Assembly: GCA_039583875.1 (NCBI GenBank)
Contig: CM077150.1
Span: forward strand, 183,214,375-183,278,374
Reading direction: 5' to 3'
Source of the DNA: Platanthera guangdongensis
Taxonomy: Eukaryota; Streptophyta; Magnoliopsida; Asparagales; Orchidaceae
DNA length: 64,000 bases
The position numbers and the translations under genes were made by a program. This document shows, piece after piece, positions 23,370 through 32,778 of the stretch; position 1 is the stretch's first letter, and every line of letters starts with the position of its first letter. The notes beneath the pieces are model-generated. The model saw only the letters and a list, made by a program, of their open reading frames with translations, did no database searches and was not told where the DNA came from.

Positions 23370-24030
23370 TCTTGCAGCAGGCACACGGCCTGGGACACGG
23401 GCATGTCCCAGGGCGTGTCAAGCGTGTGTCGACACTTAGCCGCGAAGTCGTCGAGATTTTCTCGACGATTCGCTGAGAATGGGCACACGGCCTGCGACAC
23501 GGGCGTGTCGCAGGGCGTGTCGACCTGTGTCGACACTTAGCCGTGAAGTTGTCGAGTTTTACTCTACGATTCGTCGAGAATGGGCACACGGCCTGTGACA
23601 CGGGCGTGTCGCAGGGCGTGTCGACCCATGTCGACGATCATCCCGGAGAGTCGTCGAGATTCACTCGACGATCGTCGAGGCATGGCACACGGCCTAGGAC
23701 ACGGGCGTGTCCAAGGTCGTGTCATCAAGTCGTCGATCTTCCCTCGACGAAGTGTCCCGTGTACACGGCCTGGGGTCCAGGCGTGTCAATGTGACATGGG
23801 TAAGGACACGGGCGTGTCCTAGAACCCGTGCAGTGCTCGGGTTGAAAATGGGGAAAAATCATGGGATACACGGCCGGCTACACGACCGTGTGAAGTGGAA
23901 CACGGGCGTGTCAGCTCGAACACGGGCGTGTTCGATACCCGTGTGAGGTTCCAGGAGATTCGATTTTGACGGCGAATGCGGCACACGGCCCTGGACACGG
24001 GCGTGTGCCAGGCCATGTTTGGCCCAGATT
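23370..24030. repeat. A 5' LTR palindrome block
   Basis: Alternating units: hairpins of GACACG-GG-CGTGTC type, four 8-7-8 bipartite sites (from about 23447, 23545, 23651 and 23726) and GTGTCGACAC. The matching block in the 3' LTR is 30540-31180. Confidence 0.85.
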
Positions 24031-24270
24031 GGGCATTTCAGCCCCGAATCAAAGCCGTTCGTTTCCTTAGGTTGAGATCCAACGGCTGGGGGTTGTTCCT
24101 GAGAGGATATACCCGTGAGTTGACTTAGAAATCCATCACTTTCATACCTTATCATCTCTCCAAGTCCTTGGAGAAAGAGGAGAGTCATTGGAGGAAGAAG
24201 AACTAGATTCTGCAATTGGAGGAGCTTCGGAGCTCCGAATCGCAAGCCGACTCCATCCGATTACTTTTCA

Positions 24271-24294
24271 ATAGCGCCAAAGAGGAACTCAAGG
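24271..24294 (+). other. A 5' LTR mini-exon, start codon mutated (ATA)
   Basis: Eight codons ending in AGG are followed by GTAACG (donor at 24295). The first codon is ATA here but ATG in the 3' LTR copy (31465-31467) and in the C, C', D, E and F LTRs, so this copy has lost its initiator by G to A. Spliced to 25810 the frame enters gag in phase 0. Confidence 0.65.
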
Positions 24295-25809
24295 GTAACG
24301 ATCCTCATCTTGAGCACGAATAGCTCTCTTTCCTAGAATAGGAAGCCTGCTCTCGCGAGTTTGCGGAGAGTTGGAGGCGTTCCTTCGGGTAGATATGTAA
24401 AGTCCCCGTTGTTTAGAGTCCGTATGCGAGAACGGACGTAGGCATGATGTGTGAAGCCTACCCGGACATGTTAGTCTGGATCGGTGATGTTGCATTGCAT
24501 AAGGCCGGAGAAGACTCCGAGCTATTGGTTGTTTTTCGGGTTTTCTACGCGGTAGATTGCAGCAGGGAGCCTTGGGGACTAACCCAAAGGTACACCCGGA
24601 AAACTGGGCGGATACGAGATCTTGCCAACTTGGTGGCTTGAGAGCCAACTTGAACATAACGGGGTTATGTGACTTGTGATGGAAATGGGACTCGGTGGAA
24701 GTTTGACCCGCGCAAATGGCTTAAATTGCCGTTGCGATGTGAGCACGGGTTAGATGGAACCGTACCCGTTCTATGTCGTTTGGTTAAAGAGACCTAAAGG
24801 CACGTGGCACTTACCGTTGGCATAGAGTAGGGTCTTCGGCGGTTAATGGCTTAAATTGTCGTGACCCAGGCCAGGAAGACGAATTGCTCATAGGTTTGGC
24901 CGTCTGAGTGGCGGTGGTGAGTCCGGAATGTTAATGGCTTTAATTGACGTGACATCGACCGGTTCACCGAGAATGTGCCCTGAGTGCACGGGGCATGTGG
25001 CCGTACGAGCCAACGTCTGTGATGACATTGCTATGGTTATTTATATGGCTCGCTTATGCTAATGAAATGCAGGGAAGGAGCATCGCCGCCCCGAGTTGGG
25101 GGCGGGATCGTTATAATTTGGTCAGCATTGCTGACCGTTGCCTTGTTTTGCCACCGTGCGGTGGTTTGTTGCTTGCAGGTGCAGCTGGACCAAGCGGTCA
25201 ATAGCGGGCTAAAGCCCTTTTTGCGAAGCCGGCCCTCGAAGGCCCAAATGGAAATGTTTATTGCTTTATTCATGTATGACCGGCCTGCGTGCCGTGGTTT
25301 GTAAATCATGTAATATTCAAGTGAAACATTTTGTAAGGCCTTAAGGCTTGTTTTGAGTATTTTGTATTAACATTCCTGTTTGGTACTAGTGGACATTCGT
25401 GCTCTAATGCTGGGTTCTTTGTTTACAACTTTTATAAACTGCTTCCGCTAGAATGCTCTGTGTAGGACATTGAGATTGGTTGGATGGTTTCCATACGTAA
25501 CCACCCAGTCTGTCTGTGGTCTATGGCGTCGGGCCCCGGCCGGACCTACTGCTATATGCTATGCGACGGATAGGGGGTGTTACAATTTGGTATCAGACTA
25601 CTGGTTTTGGTCGGGCTTAAAGTGAATTCGTGGGCGAATTCTTTTTAAGGGGTGGTGAGCACATTGTGTGCGCCATCGTTATAACAGTAAAAAGAACCCA
25701 TGAATGTCCACTTAGGAATGAAAATACTCGTGTTTGAGGAACCTGCGTGTTCCTATAATTGCTGTTTGCAATTTATTTGGTCGCTTAACGGTGTTTTGTA
25801 CCACTATAG
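24295..25809 (+). other. A candidate intron 1 (LTR to gag, 1515 nt)
   Basis: The donor AGG/GTAACG is conserved in most gypsy LTRs of the window. The acceptor is TTTTGTACCACTATAG just before gag. The intron would contain the rest of the LTR transcript and the primer-binding site, so spliced RNA could not be a reverse-transcription template. In E the matching interval is 52910-54400 (1491 nt). Inferred from sequence only. Confidence 0.6.
25588..25604 (+). other. A primer-binding site
   Basis: TGGTATCAGACTACTGG starts three bases after the LTR end and matches initiator-Met tRNA at its first ten bases. Confidence 0.85.
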
Positions 25810-26964
25810 GTGACCAGAAGTGGTGTTGGGCCGTCAGAACGCCGAGTTTCTGAGGCTAGTAGTGCACCGGATGTTGCTCCTGCAACACTTCTGTCGGCTG
25901 AAAATATACGATTGGTGGCTGAAGCGGTGTTGGCCGTGATTAATGCGCAGCCTGGAAGGCAAGCGCAGCAGCCCGCTCCCGTGATGGAGCAAGAACCTCT
26001 ACAAGAGGCTGAGCCGAGGATGGTGGAGCAAGTGGTTGTAGAACCGGTAGTGCCAAGGAGGCCAACTGAGAGGCAGCTAAAGCATGTAATGAGCTTTAAG
26101 CCTCCGTTATTCTCGGTGTTGGGAACCCCATCTCAGGCTGAAGACTGGCTCTCCAGGCTGAAGAGAGTCATGACAGCGACGGAGACGGAGGAGTGGCAAA
26201 TGACCACCATCGCTACGTTCCTTTTGGACGATGAAGCGAGGATGTGGTGGGAAGGATTGGAGCTGCATCATTTGAGAGGTAGACAACTGATAGACGTTCC
26301 GATGGAAGAGTTCTCGGGATTGTTCTTAGCAAGATACCTACCTTCTACTCAGAGGATTTCGATGGAGAATGAGTTCCTGAAGTTGGTTCAGGGTGAGAGG
26401 AGCGTGGATGAATATCTCCACGAGTTTACTCGTCTGAGTCGTTATGCTAGCTCCACCATCATGGATGAGGAGCGCAAGACTAATCGCTTCTATGAAGGGT
26501 TGAGAGATGAGTTGAGATTACTACTGTCGGGGCCAATGACGCAGGGTTTCTTAACCTTGGTCAATACTGCCCGGTCCTTGGAGAAGGACATGAAAAATGT
26601 ACAAGCGAAGAAAAGCTTGGGTGAGAAGAAATCTGAGTTCAGAGTGCCGACTACTTCAAAGTCTGGCTATCGGAGGTCTTTCAAGAAGCATAGGACTTCG
26701 GGTCCAGCTCCTTCTGGTGCTTCTGGGGCGACTACGAGTCGGACCCCGGGTGCGTGTTTTACATGTGGAAAGACGGGGCATTTCGCCCGTGACTGTTGGA
26801 GCGGACGTCCTAAGTCCGAGAGAAAGCCGGGAGCTACCTATGAAGAGAAGGGAAAGGCGTTGGAGTCGACCGCATCCCATTATGCTCCGGCCCAACCAAG
26901 GGTCTACAATCTTGGCCAACAAGAAGCCATTAAACAAGCTGATGTGGTGACAGGTACGGTTTAA
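25810..26964 (+). CDS. gag: A Gag (exon 2; stop codon lies in candidate intron 2)
   Basis: The 384-codon frame begins with GTG at 25810. A TAG stop lies immediately upstream at 25807-25809 and the first in-frame ATG is about 58 codons in, so its start is unusual. The E copy has the same TAG/GTG arrangement, and the LTR mini-exon would supply the start. The retrotransposon Gag domain covers about residues 90-235 (FLLDDEARMWWEGLE, RSVDEYLHEFTRL, KTNRFYEGLRDELRLLL). A basic stretch follows, then a CCHC knuckle CFTCGKTGHFARDC (about residue 316) for RNA binding. Gag forms the particle that packages the RNA. It ends at TAA 26962-26964, eight bases into the candidate intron 2. Confidence 0.9.
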   Translation: MTRSGVGPSERRVSEASSAPDVAPATLLSAENIRLVAEAVLAVINAQPGRQAQQPAPVMEQEPLQEAEPRMVEQVVVEPVVPRRPTERQLKHVMSFKPPLFSVLGTPSQAEDWLSRLKRVMTATETEEWQMTTIATFLLDDEARMWWEGLELHHLRGRQLIDVPMEEFSGLFLARYLPSTQRISMENEFLKLVQGERSVDEYLHEFTRLSRYASSTIMDEERKTNRFYEGLRDELRLLLSGPMTQGFLTLVNTARSLEKDMKNVQAKKSLGEKKSEFRVPTTSKSGYRRSFKKHRTSGPAPSGASGATTSRTPGACFTCGKTGHFARDCWSGRPKSERKPGATYEEKGKALESTASHYAPAQPRVYNLGQQEAIKQADVVTGTV

Positions 26965-27028
26965 TTTATAGCAAGTCAATTTCTTATATGCTTGTTATGC
27001 ACATGTTACCTTACCACTACTTGTTTAG
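26954..27028 (+). other. A candidate intron 2 at the gag-protease junction (75 nt)
   Basis: The donor is ACAG/GTACGG and the acceptor TTGTTTAG/G. The interval is AT-rich, with a branch-point-like CTTAC at 27010-27014. It contains the gag stop TAA. Removal joins gag to protease in frame (phase 1 on both sides). E has the same borders at 51687-51762 with 76 nt, and removal also restores frame there. Retained intron gives Gag; spliced RNA gives Gag-Pol. Stop-codon readthrough could serve A but not E. Confidence 0.7.
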
Positions 27029-30000
27029 GATTTGTATTGATTTGTGAAAATCTGGCACGAGCACTCTTCGATACGGGAGCTTCACACTCCTTCTTGTCCG
27101 AAGGATTTATATCACGCATCGGAGTCCCTTCTTCGATGGCGAAGGATAAGTTGGATGTGTTGTTGCCCAATGGGTGTTCGATGCGAGCGGATAGGATCTG
27201 CGATGTTAAGACTCGTATTGGGGAGCAGGAGTTCGACCTGCGGGCGTCTTTACTTCCGTTAGTGGAGTTCGACGTCATATTTGGCATGGACTGGCTCTCG
27301 GAGCAGCAGGCCCATATAGATTGCGGTAGCAAGGAAGTTAAGTTGGGAGCGAGTCGTGAGACGATGTTTACGGGCTTAAAGGGGTCGAGCAAGACGTTGA
27401 TGTCTGCTCTTCAGGTGGTGAAGGCGGTTCGTGCTGGAGCAGAACTGTTCTTTACACTAGTGGAGGTTGCAAAGCCGAAGCCCGCGTTGGATTGTATTTC
27501 AGTGGTATCGGAATACCCTGATGTGTTCCCCGCAGATCTTCCTGGAGCCCCGCCTCAGCGCGAGATAGATTTTATGATCGAGCTAGTGCCAGGTGCAAAG
27601 CCTGTGTCACGATCTCCATATCGGCTAGCGCCTAAGGAAATGGCGGAGCTGAAAGTTCAACTGCAAGAGTTGTTGGAGCAAGGGTGTGTGCGCCCGAGTT
27701 CTTCGCCTTGGAGCGCACCGGTCCTCTTTGTTAAGAAGAAGGACGGAAGCTTGAGGCTATGTATTAATTACCGGGAGCTCAACAAGCTGACTGAGAAGAA
27801 CAAGTACCCGATCCCTCGGATTGATGATCTCTTTGATCAGTTAGTCGGGTCGACGGTGTACTCGAAGTTAGATCTCAAGGCTGGGTACTATCAGCTGCGA
27901 ATAAGGGAGAGTGATATCCCGAAGACAGCGTTTAGTACGAGATACGAGCATTATGAGTTTACGGTCATACCGTTTGGGCTGACTAATGCGCCGTCAGTAT
28001 TCATGGATTTGATGAATAGGACGTTCAGGGAGTACTTGGACCATTTCGTGATCGTCTTCATCGACGATATTTTGGTGTACTCGCAAAGTGAGGAAGATCA
28101 CTTCAAGCATCTTCATTTGGTGTTGGAGACGCTAAGGAGAAATCAGTTGTATGCCAAGTTCTCGAAGTGCGAGTTTTGGCTATCCTCAGTGGCGTTCCTC
28201 GGGCATATAGTAAGTGGAGAGGCTATTACTGTGGATCCGGCGAAGATTGTTGCGATACGGGAGTGGCCTGAGCTTGCTACGGTAGCAGAAGTCCGGAGCT
28301 TTTTGGGGCTTGCCGGCTATTATAGGCGCTTCGTAGAGAACTTCTCGCGGATAGCGTTACCTCTCACTACTTTGACGAGGAAGGAGCATAAGTTCGTTTG
28401 GACGCCGGAGTGCGAGCGAGCTTTCGAGGAGTTGAAGTGTCGGTTGACCACGGCGCCTGTGCTGAGTTCGCCATGTGGAACCGAAGGCTATGAGATATAT
28501 AGCGATGCTTTGGGCAGCGGTTTGGGTTGCGTGCTACTACAGCACGGAAGCGTGATAGCTTATGGCTCGAGACAGCTAAAAGCGCACGAGAGGAATTATC
28601 CGGTCCATGACTTGGAGTTAGCGGCCGTGATTTTTGCCTTGAAGCTGTGGAGACACTATTTGTACGGTGTGAAGATTGATATCTACACCGATCACAAGAG
28701 CCTGAAGTATCTTCTTGATCAGAAGGATCTGAATATGCGGCAGCGTAGGTGGATGGAGTTCCTGGGGGACTATACATTCAAGATCCACTACGTGCCTGGC
28801 AAAGGAAATGCGGTTGCGGACGCGTTGAGTCGCCGAGCCCCAGCTCAAGCCAATTGGCTATCAGAGCATGATGAGCGGTTGGTGCGGGAGTTGGAGGCGT
28901 TGAAGATTGTTTGTGTGGACAGGCAATCAAGTGCTGAAGCAGTTCTAAATTGGACTGAAGTCCAATATGACCTGGCTGATCGTATTCGGCAGGCTTTGGA
29001 TATGGATGCTCATATGAAGCAGTTCATGGTAGAGGCTCTGGATGGGTCAAATTCCCAATTCGTCGTGGAGGACGGATTGCTGTGGAAAGACGGTCGTTTG
29101 TGCGTCCCAAGTGTGGGCAATTTATGGGTGGAGTTGTTGTACGAGGCGCACCATACCAAGTACTCGATTCACCCGGGGAGCAGAAAGATGTACCGTGATG
29201 TGAAGAAACTGTTTTGGTGGCCGGGTTTAAAGAAGGATGTGGCGCTATACGTAGCAAAGTGCCAAACTTGCGCCTTGGTAAAGGCGGAGTGCCAAAAGCC
29301 GGTTGGATTTCTTAAGTCCTTGTCTATTCTGGAGTGGAAATTCGACGACATCTCTATGGACTTTGTGCATGGTTTGCCAAGGTCGCAAAAGGGGAACGAC
29401 GCCATTTGGGTGGTTGTTGATCGATTAACGAAGGTGTCGCATTTTATTCCGCATAGGAAGGATGATCCGGTGGAGAAGTTGGCAAAGCTTTATGTGGATA
29501 ACATAGTGCGGCTTCATGGTGTGCCCCGCAGCATCGTGAGTGACCGAGATGGGCGGTTCACGTCCAATGATTGGAGGCTTGTGCAGCAAATGTTGGGAAC
29601 AAAGCTGAAGTTCAGCACAGCCTTTCATCCACAAACGGATGGGCAGACCGAGAGGGTTAATAGAACCATGGAAGACATGCTCCGCATGTGTGTCTTATAT
29701 TTTGAAAAGCAATTGGAAGACCACCTTTATTTGGTGGAGTTATCATACAACAACAGCTACCAAGCGAGTATTCTAATGGCGCCCTTCGAGGCCATATATG
29801 GTAGAAGATGTCGCACGCCGTTGTCTTGGTTAGAAACGGGTGAGTCAAAGTTGTATAAGCGATTGGAAGTGGATGATGCTATTTCTTTGGTGAGAACCAT
29901 TCGGGAGAGGTTGCTTATCGCTCAGGACCGGCAAGCAAAGTACTATAATGCCAAGCACAGGAACGTGGAGTTCGCTGTGGGCGATTATGTATACTTAAAG

Positions 30001-30411
30001 ATCAAGCCGTTCAAGGGTGTCCCGCGGGTGCGGCGATTGAAAAAGCTAAGCCCGAGGTACCTTGGACCGTTCAAGGTTCTGGAGCGAGTTGGGGAAGCAG
30101 CCTATCGGTTGAAGCTTTCAGTGGAGCTAAGTGGTTTACATGATGTATTCCATATTTCGGTGCTTCGGAAGGCGGTGCAAGAGCCTACGCAGGTGATCGC
30201 GGTTGATCAAGTGCTGGTGGATAGTGGGCTAACGACAAAGGTCAAGCCCGTGCGGATTGAGGACTCGGAGGTCAAGCGGCTACGCAATAAAGAGATCAGG
30301 ATGGTCAAGGTCCGGTGGGACAATTGCGGTCGTGAGGAGCTCTCTTGGGAGAGAGAGCAGACTATGCTTGACGAATATCCGGAGTTGTTCCGCTCAGGTA
30401 CAAAATTTTGA
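27029..30411 (+). CDS. pol: A Pol: protease, reverse transcriptase, RNase H, integrase, chromo-like tail
   Basis: The open frame starts at 26992 and is uninterrupted to 30411 (1139 codons). Positions from 26992: protease [11 protein letters not shown] (Asp at about 27); reverse transcriptase with [21 protein letters not shown] and catalytic FIDDILVYS (about 355); RNase H with [10 protein letters not shown] (about 503) and [10 protein letters not shown] (about 566); integrase zinc-binding [11 protein letters not shown]...CQTCALV (about 720-765), DDE core with [14 protein letters not shown] (about 850) and [22 protein letters not shown] region [24 protein letters not shown]; a chromo-like C-terminus ([19 protein letters not shown]). 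The last feature and order fit Tekay/Del chromoviruses. All visible catalytic residues are present, so the enzyme is probably intact. Without splicing there is no good start codon: the frame opens after the gag stop. Confidence 0.93.
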
Positions 30412-30455
30412 TTTTGTACATGTCTTTCCTTTATGTAATTTCGTGGGCGAAATTC

Positions 30456-30473
30456 TTTTAAGAGGGGTAGAGT
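30456..30473 (+). other. A polypurine tract
   Basis: TTTTAAGAGGGGTAGAGT abuts the 3' LTR start; E has a similar tract at its own LTR edge. Confidence 0.85.
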
Positions 30474-32778
30474 TGTAACGCCCCAAAACTCAAAGGAGCG
30501 AAGGGGGACGTTTTGGGCCAGTTTGGGTTCTGGCAGCAGGCACATGGCCTGGGACACGGGCGTGTCCCAGGGCGTGTCAAGCGTGTGTCGACACTTAGCC
30601 GCGAAGTCGTCGAGATTTTCTCGACGATTCGCTGAGAATGGGCACACGGCATGCGACACGGGCGTGTCGCAGGGCGTGTCAACCCGTGTCGACACTTAGC
30701 CGTGAAGTTGTCGAGTTTTACTCGACGATTCGTCGAGAATGGGCACGCGGCCTGCGACACGGGCGTGTCGCAGGGCATGTCGACCCGTGTCGACGATCAT
30801 CCCGGAGAGTCGTCGAGATTCACTCGACGATCGTCGAGGCATGGCACACGGCCTAGGATACGGGCGTGTCCAAGGCCGTGTCATCAAGTCGTCGATCTTC
30901 CCTCGACGAAGTGTCCCGTGTACACGGCCTGGGGTCCAGGCGTGTCAATGTGACACGGGTAAGGACACGGGCGTGTCCTAGAACCCGTGCAGTGCTCGGG
31001 TTGAAAATGGGGAAAAATCATGGGGTACACGGCCGGCTATACGGCCGTGTGAAGTGGAACACGGGCGTGTCAGCTCGAACACGGGCGTGTTCGATACCCG
31101 TGTGAGGTTCCAGGAGATTCGATTTTGACGGCGAATGCGGCACACGGCCCTGCACACGGGCGTGTGCCAGGCCGTGTTCGGCCCAGATTGGGCATTTCAG
31201 TCCCGAATCAAAGCCGTTCGTTTCCTTAGGTTGAGATCCAATGGCTGGGGGTTGTTCCTGAGAGGATATACCCGTGAGTTGACTTAGAAATCCATCACTT
31301 TCATACCTTATCATCTCTCCAAGTCCTTGGAGAAAGAGGAGAGCCATTGGAGGAAGAAGAACTATATTCCGCCATTAGAGGAGCTTCGGAGCTCCGAATC
31401 GCAAGCCGACTCCGGATCCACGGAGGCGACGCTAGTGCGGTGATTTCCATCCGATTACTTTTCAATGGCGCCAAAGAGGAACTCAAGGGTAACGATCCTC
31501 ATCTTGAGCACGAATAGCTCTCTTTCCTAGCATAGGAAGCCCGCTCTCGCGAGTTTGCGGAGAGTTGGAGGTGTTCCTTCGGGTAGATATGTAAAGTCCC
31601 CGTTGTTTAGAGTCCGTATGCGAGAACGAACGTAGGCATGATGTGTGAAGCCTACCCGGACATGTTAGTCTGGATCGGTGATGTTGCATTGCATAAGGCC
31701 GGAGAAGACTCCGAGCTATTCGTTGTTTTTCGGGTTTTCTACGCGGTAGATTGCAGCAGGGAGCCTTGGGGACTAACCCAAAGGTGCACCCGGAAAACTG
31801 GGCGGATACGAGATCTTGCCAACTTGGTGGCTTGAGAGCCAACTTGAATATAACGGGGTTATGTGACTTGTGATGGAAATGGGACTCGGTGGAAGTTTGA
31901 CCCGCGCAAATGTCTTAAACTGCCGTTGCGATGTGAGCACGGGTTAGATGGAACCGTACCCGTTCTATGTCGTTCGATTAAAGATACCTAAAGGCACGTG
32001 GCACTTACCGTTGGCATAGAGTAGGGTCTTCGGCGGTTAATGGCTTAAATTGTCGTGACCCAGGCCAGGAAGACGAATTGCTCATAGGTTTGGCCGTCTG
32101 AGTGGCGGTGGTGAGTCCGGAATGTTAATGGCTTTAATTGACGTGACATCGACCGGTTCACCGAGAATGTGCCCTGAGTGCACTGGTTGTGTGGCCGTAC
32201 GAGACAATGTCTGTGATGACATGGCTATGGTTATTTATATGGCTCGCTTATGCTAATGAAATGCCGGGAAGGAGCATCGCCGCCCCGAGTTGGGGGCGGG
32301 ATCGTTATAATTTGGTCAGCATTGCTGATCGTTGCCTTGTTTTGCCACCGTGCGGTGGTTTGTTGCTTGCAGGTGCAGCTGGACCAAGCGGTCAATAGCG
32401 GGCTAAAGCCCTTTTTGCGAAGCCGGCCATCGAAGGCCCAAATGGAAATGTTTATTGCTTTATTCATGTATGACCGGCCTGCGTGCTGTGGTTTGTAAAT
32501 CATGTAATATTCAAGTGAAACATTTTGTAAGGCCTTAAGGCTTGTTTTGAGTATTTTGTATTAACATTCCTGTTTAGTACTAGTGGACATTCGTGCTCTA
32601 ATGCTGGGTTCTTTGTTTACAACTTTTATAAACTGCTTCCGCTAGAATGCTCTGTGTAGGACGTTGAGATTGGTTGGATGGTTTCCATACGTAACCACCC
32701 GGTCTGTCTGTGGTCTATGGCGTCGGGCCCCGACCGGACCTACTACTATATGCTATGCGACGGATAGGGGGTGTTACA
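30474..32778 (+). repeat. A 3' LTR (2305 bp)
   Basis: It matches the 5' LTR throughout but keeps the 35 bp missing there. It carries hairpins (for example arms 30549-30558 and 30561-30570), bipartite sites at 30606-30628, 30707-30729, 30809-30831 and 30888-30910, and an intact mini-exon. Confidence 0.93.
31465..31488 (+). other. A 3' LTR mini-exon (ATG intact) with splice donor
   Basis: ATG plus seven codons, MAPKRNSR, followed by GTAACG at 31489. In the 3' LTR it is not used for this copy's gag, but it shows the ancestral state of the mutated 5' copy. Confidence 0.65.

Larger units (their letters stand above)
23315..25584 (+). repeat. A 5' LTR (2270 bp)
   Basis: It starts TGTAACACCCC and ends GGGTGTTACA. 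The first 700 bp hold CGTGTC hairpins interleaved with bipartite TCGTCGA palindromes and two GTGTCGACAC sites. An ATATACCC at 24107-24114, also found in the E LTR, is a candidate TATA region. A 35-bp deletion just upstream of the mini-exon is flanked by TCC repeats. Confidence 0.93.
23315..32778 (+). mobile_element. A: complete Tekay/Del-like Ty3/gypsy retrotransposon
   Basis: Two LTRs (23315-25584 and 30474-32778), a primer-binding site, uninterrupted gag and pol frames and a polypurine tract are flanked by the duplication ACATC (23310-23314 and 32779-32783). It lies inside S2 ORF2. The LTRs are very similar (6 differences in the first 120 bp, mainly transitions) apart from a 35-bp deletion in the 5' LTR. 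This is the youngest-looking insertion in the window. Confidence 0.95.

Noticed and set aside
26962..26964. Stop-codon readthrough as the route to Pol in A
   Set aside because: It is possible in A, where gag and pol share a frame, but E differs by one base so readthrough would miss pol there; an intron explains both.
28367..28848. Antisense ORFs inside A pol
   Set aside because: They are opposite an intact, motif-rich pol frame and show no recognisable domain.
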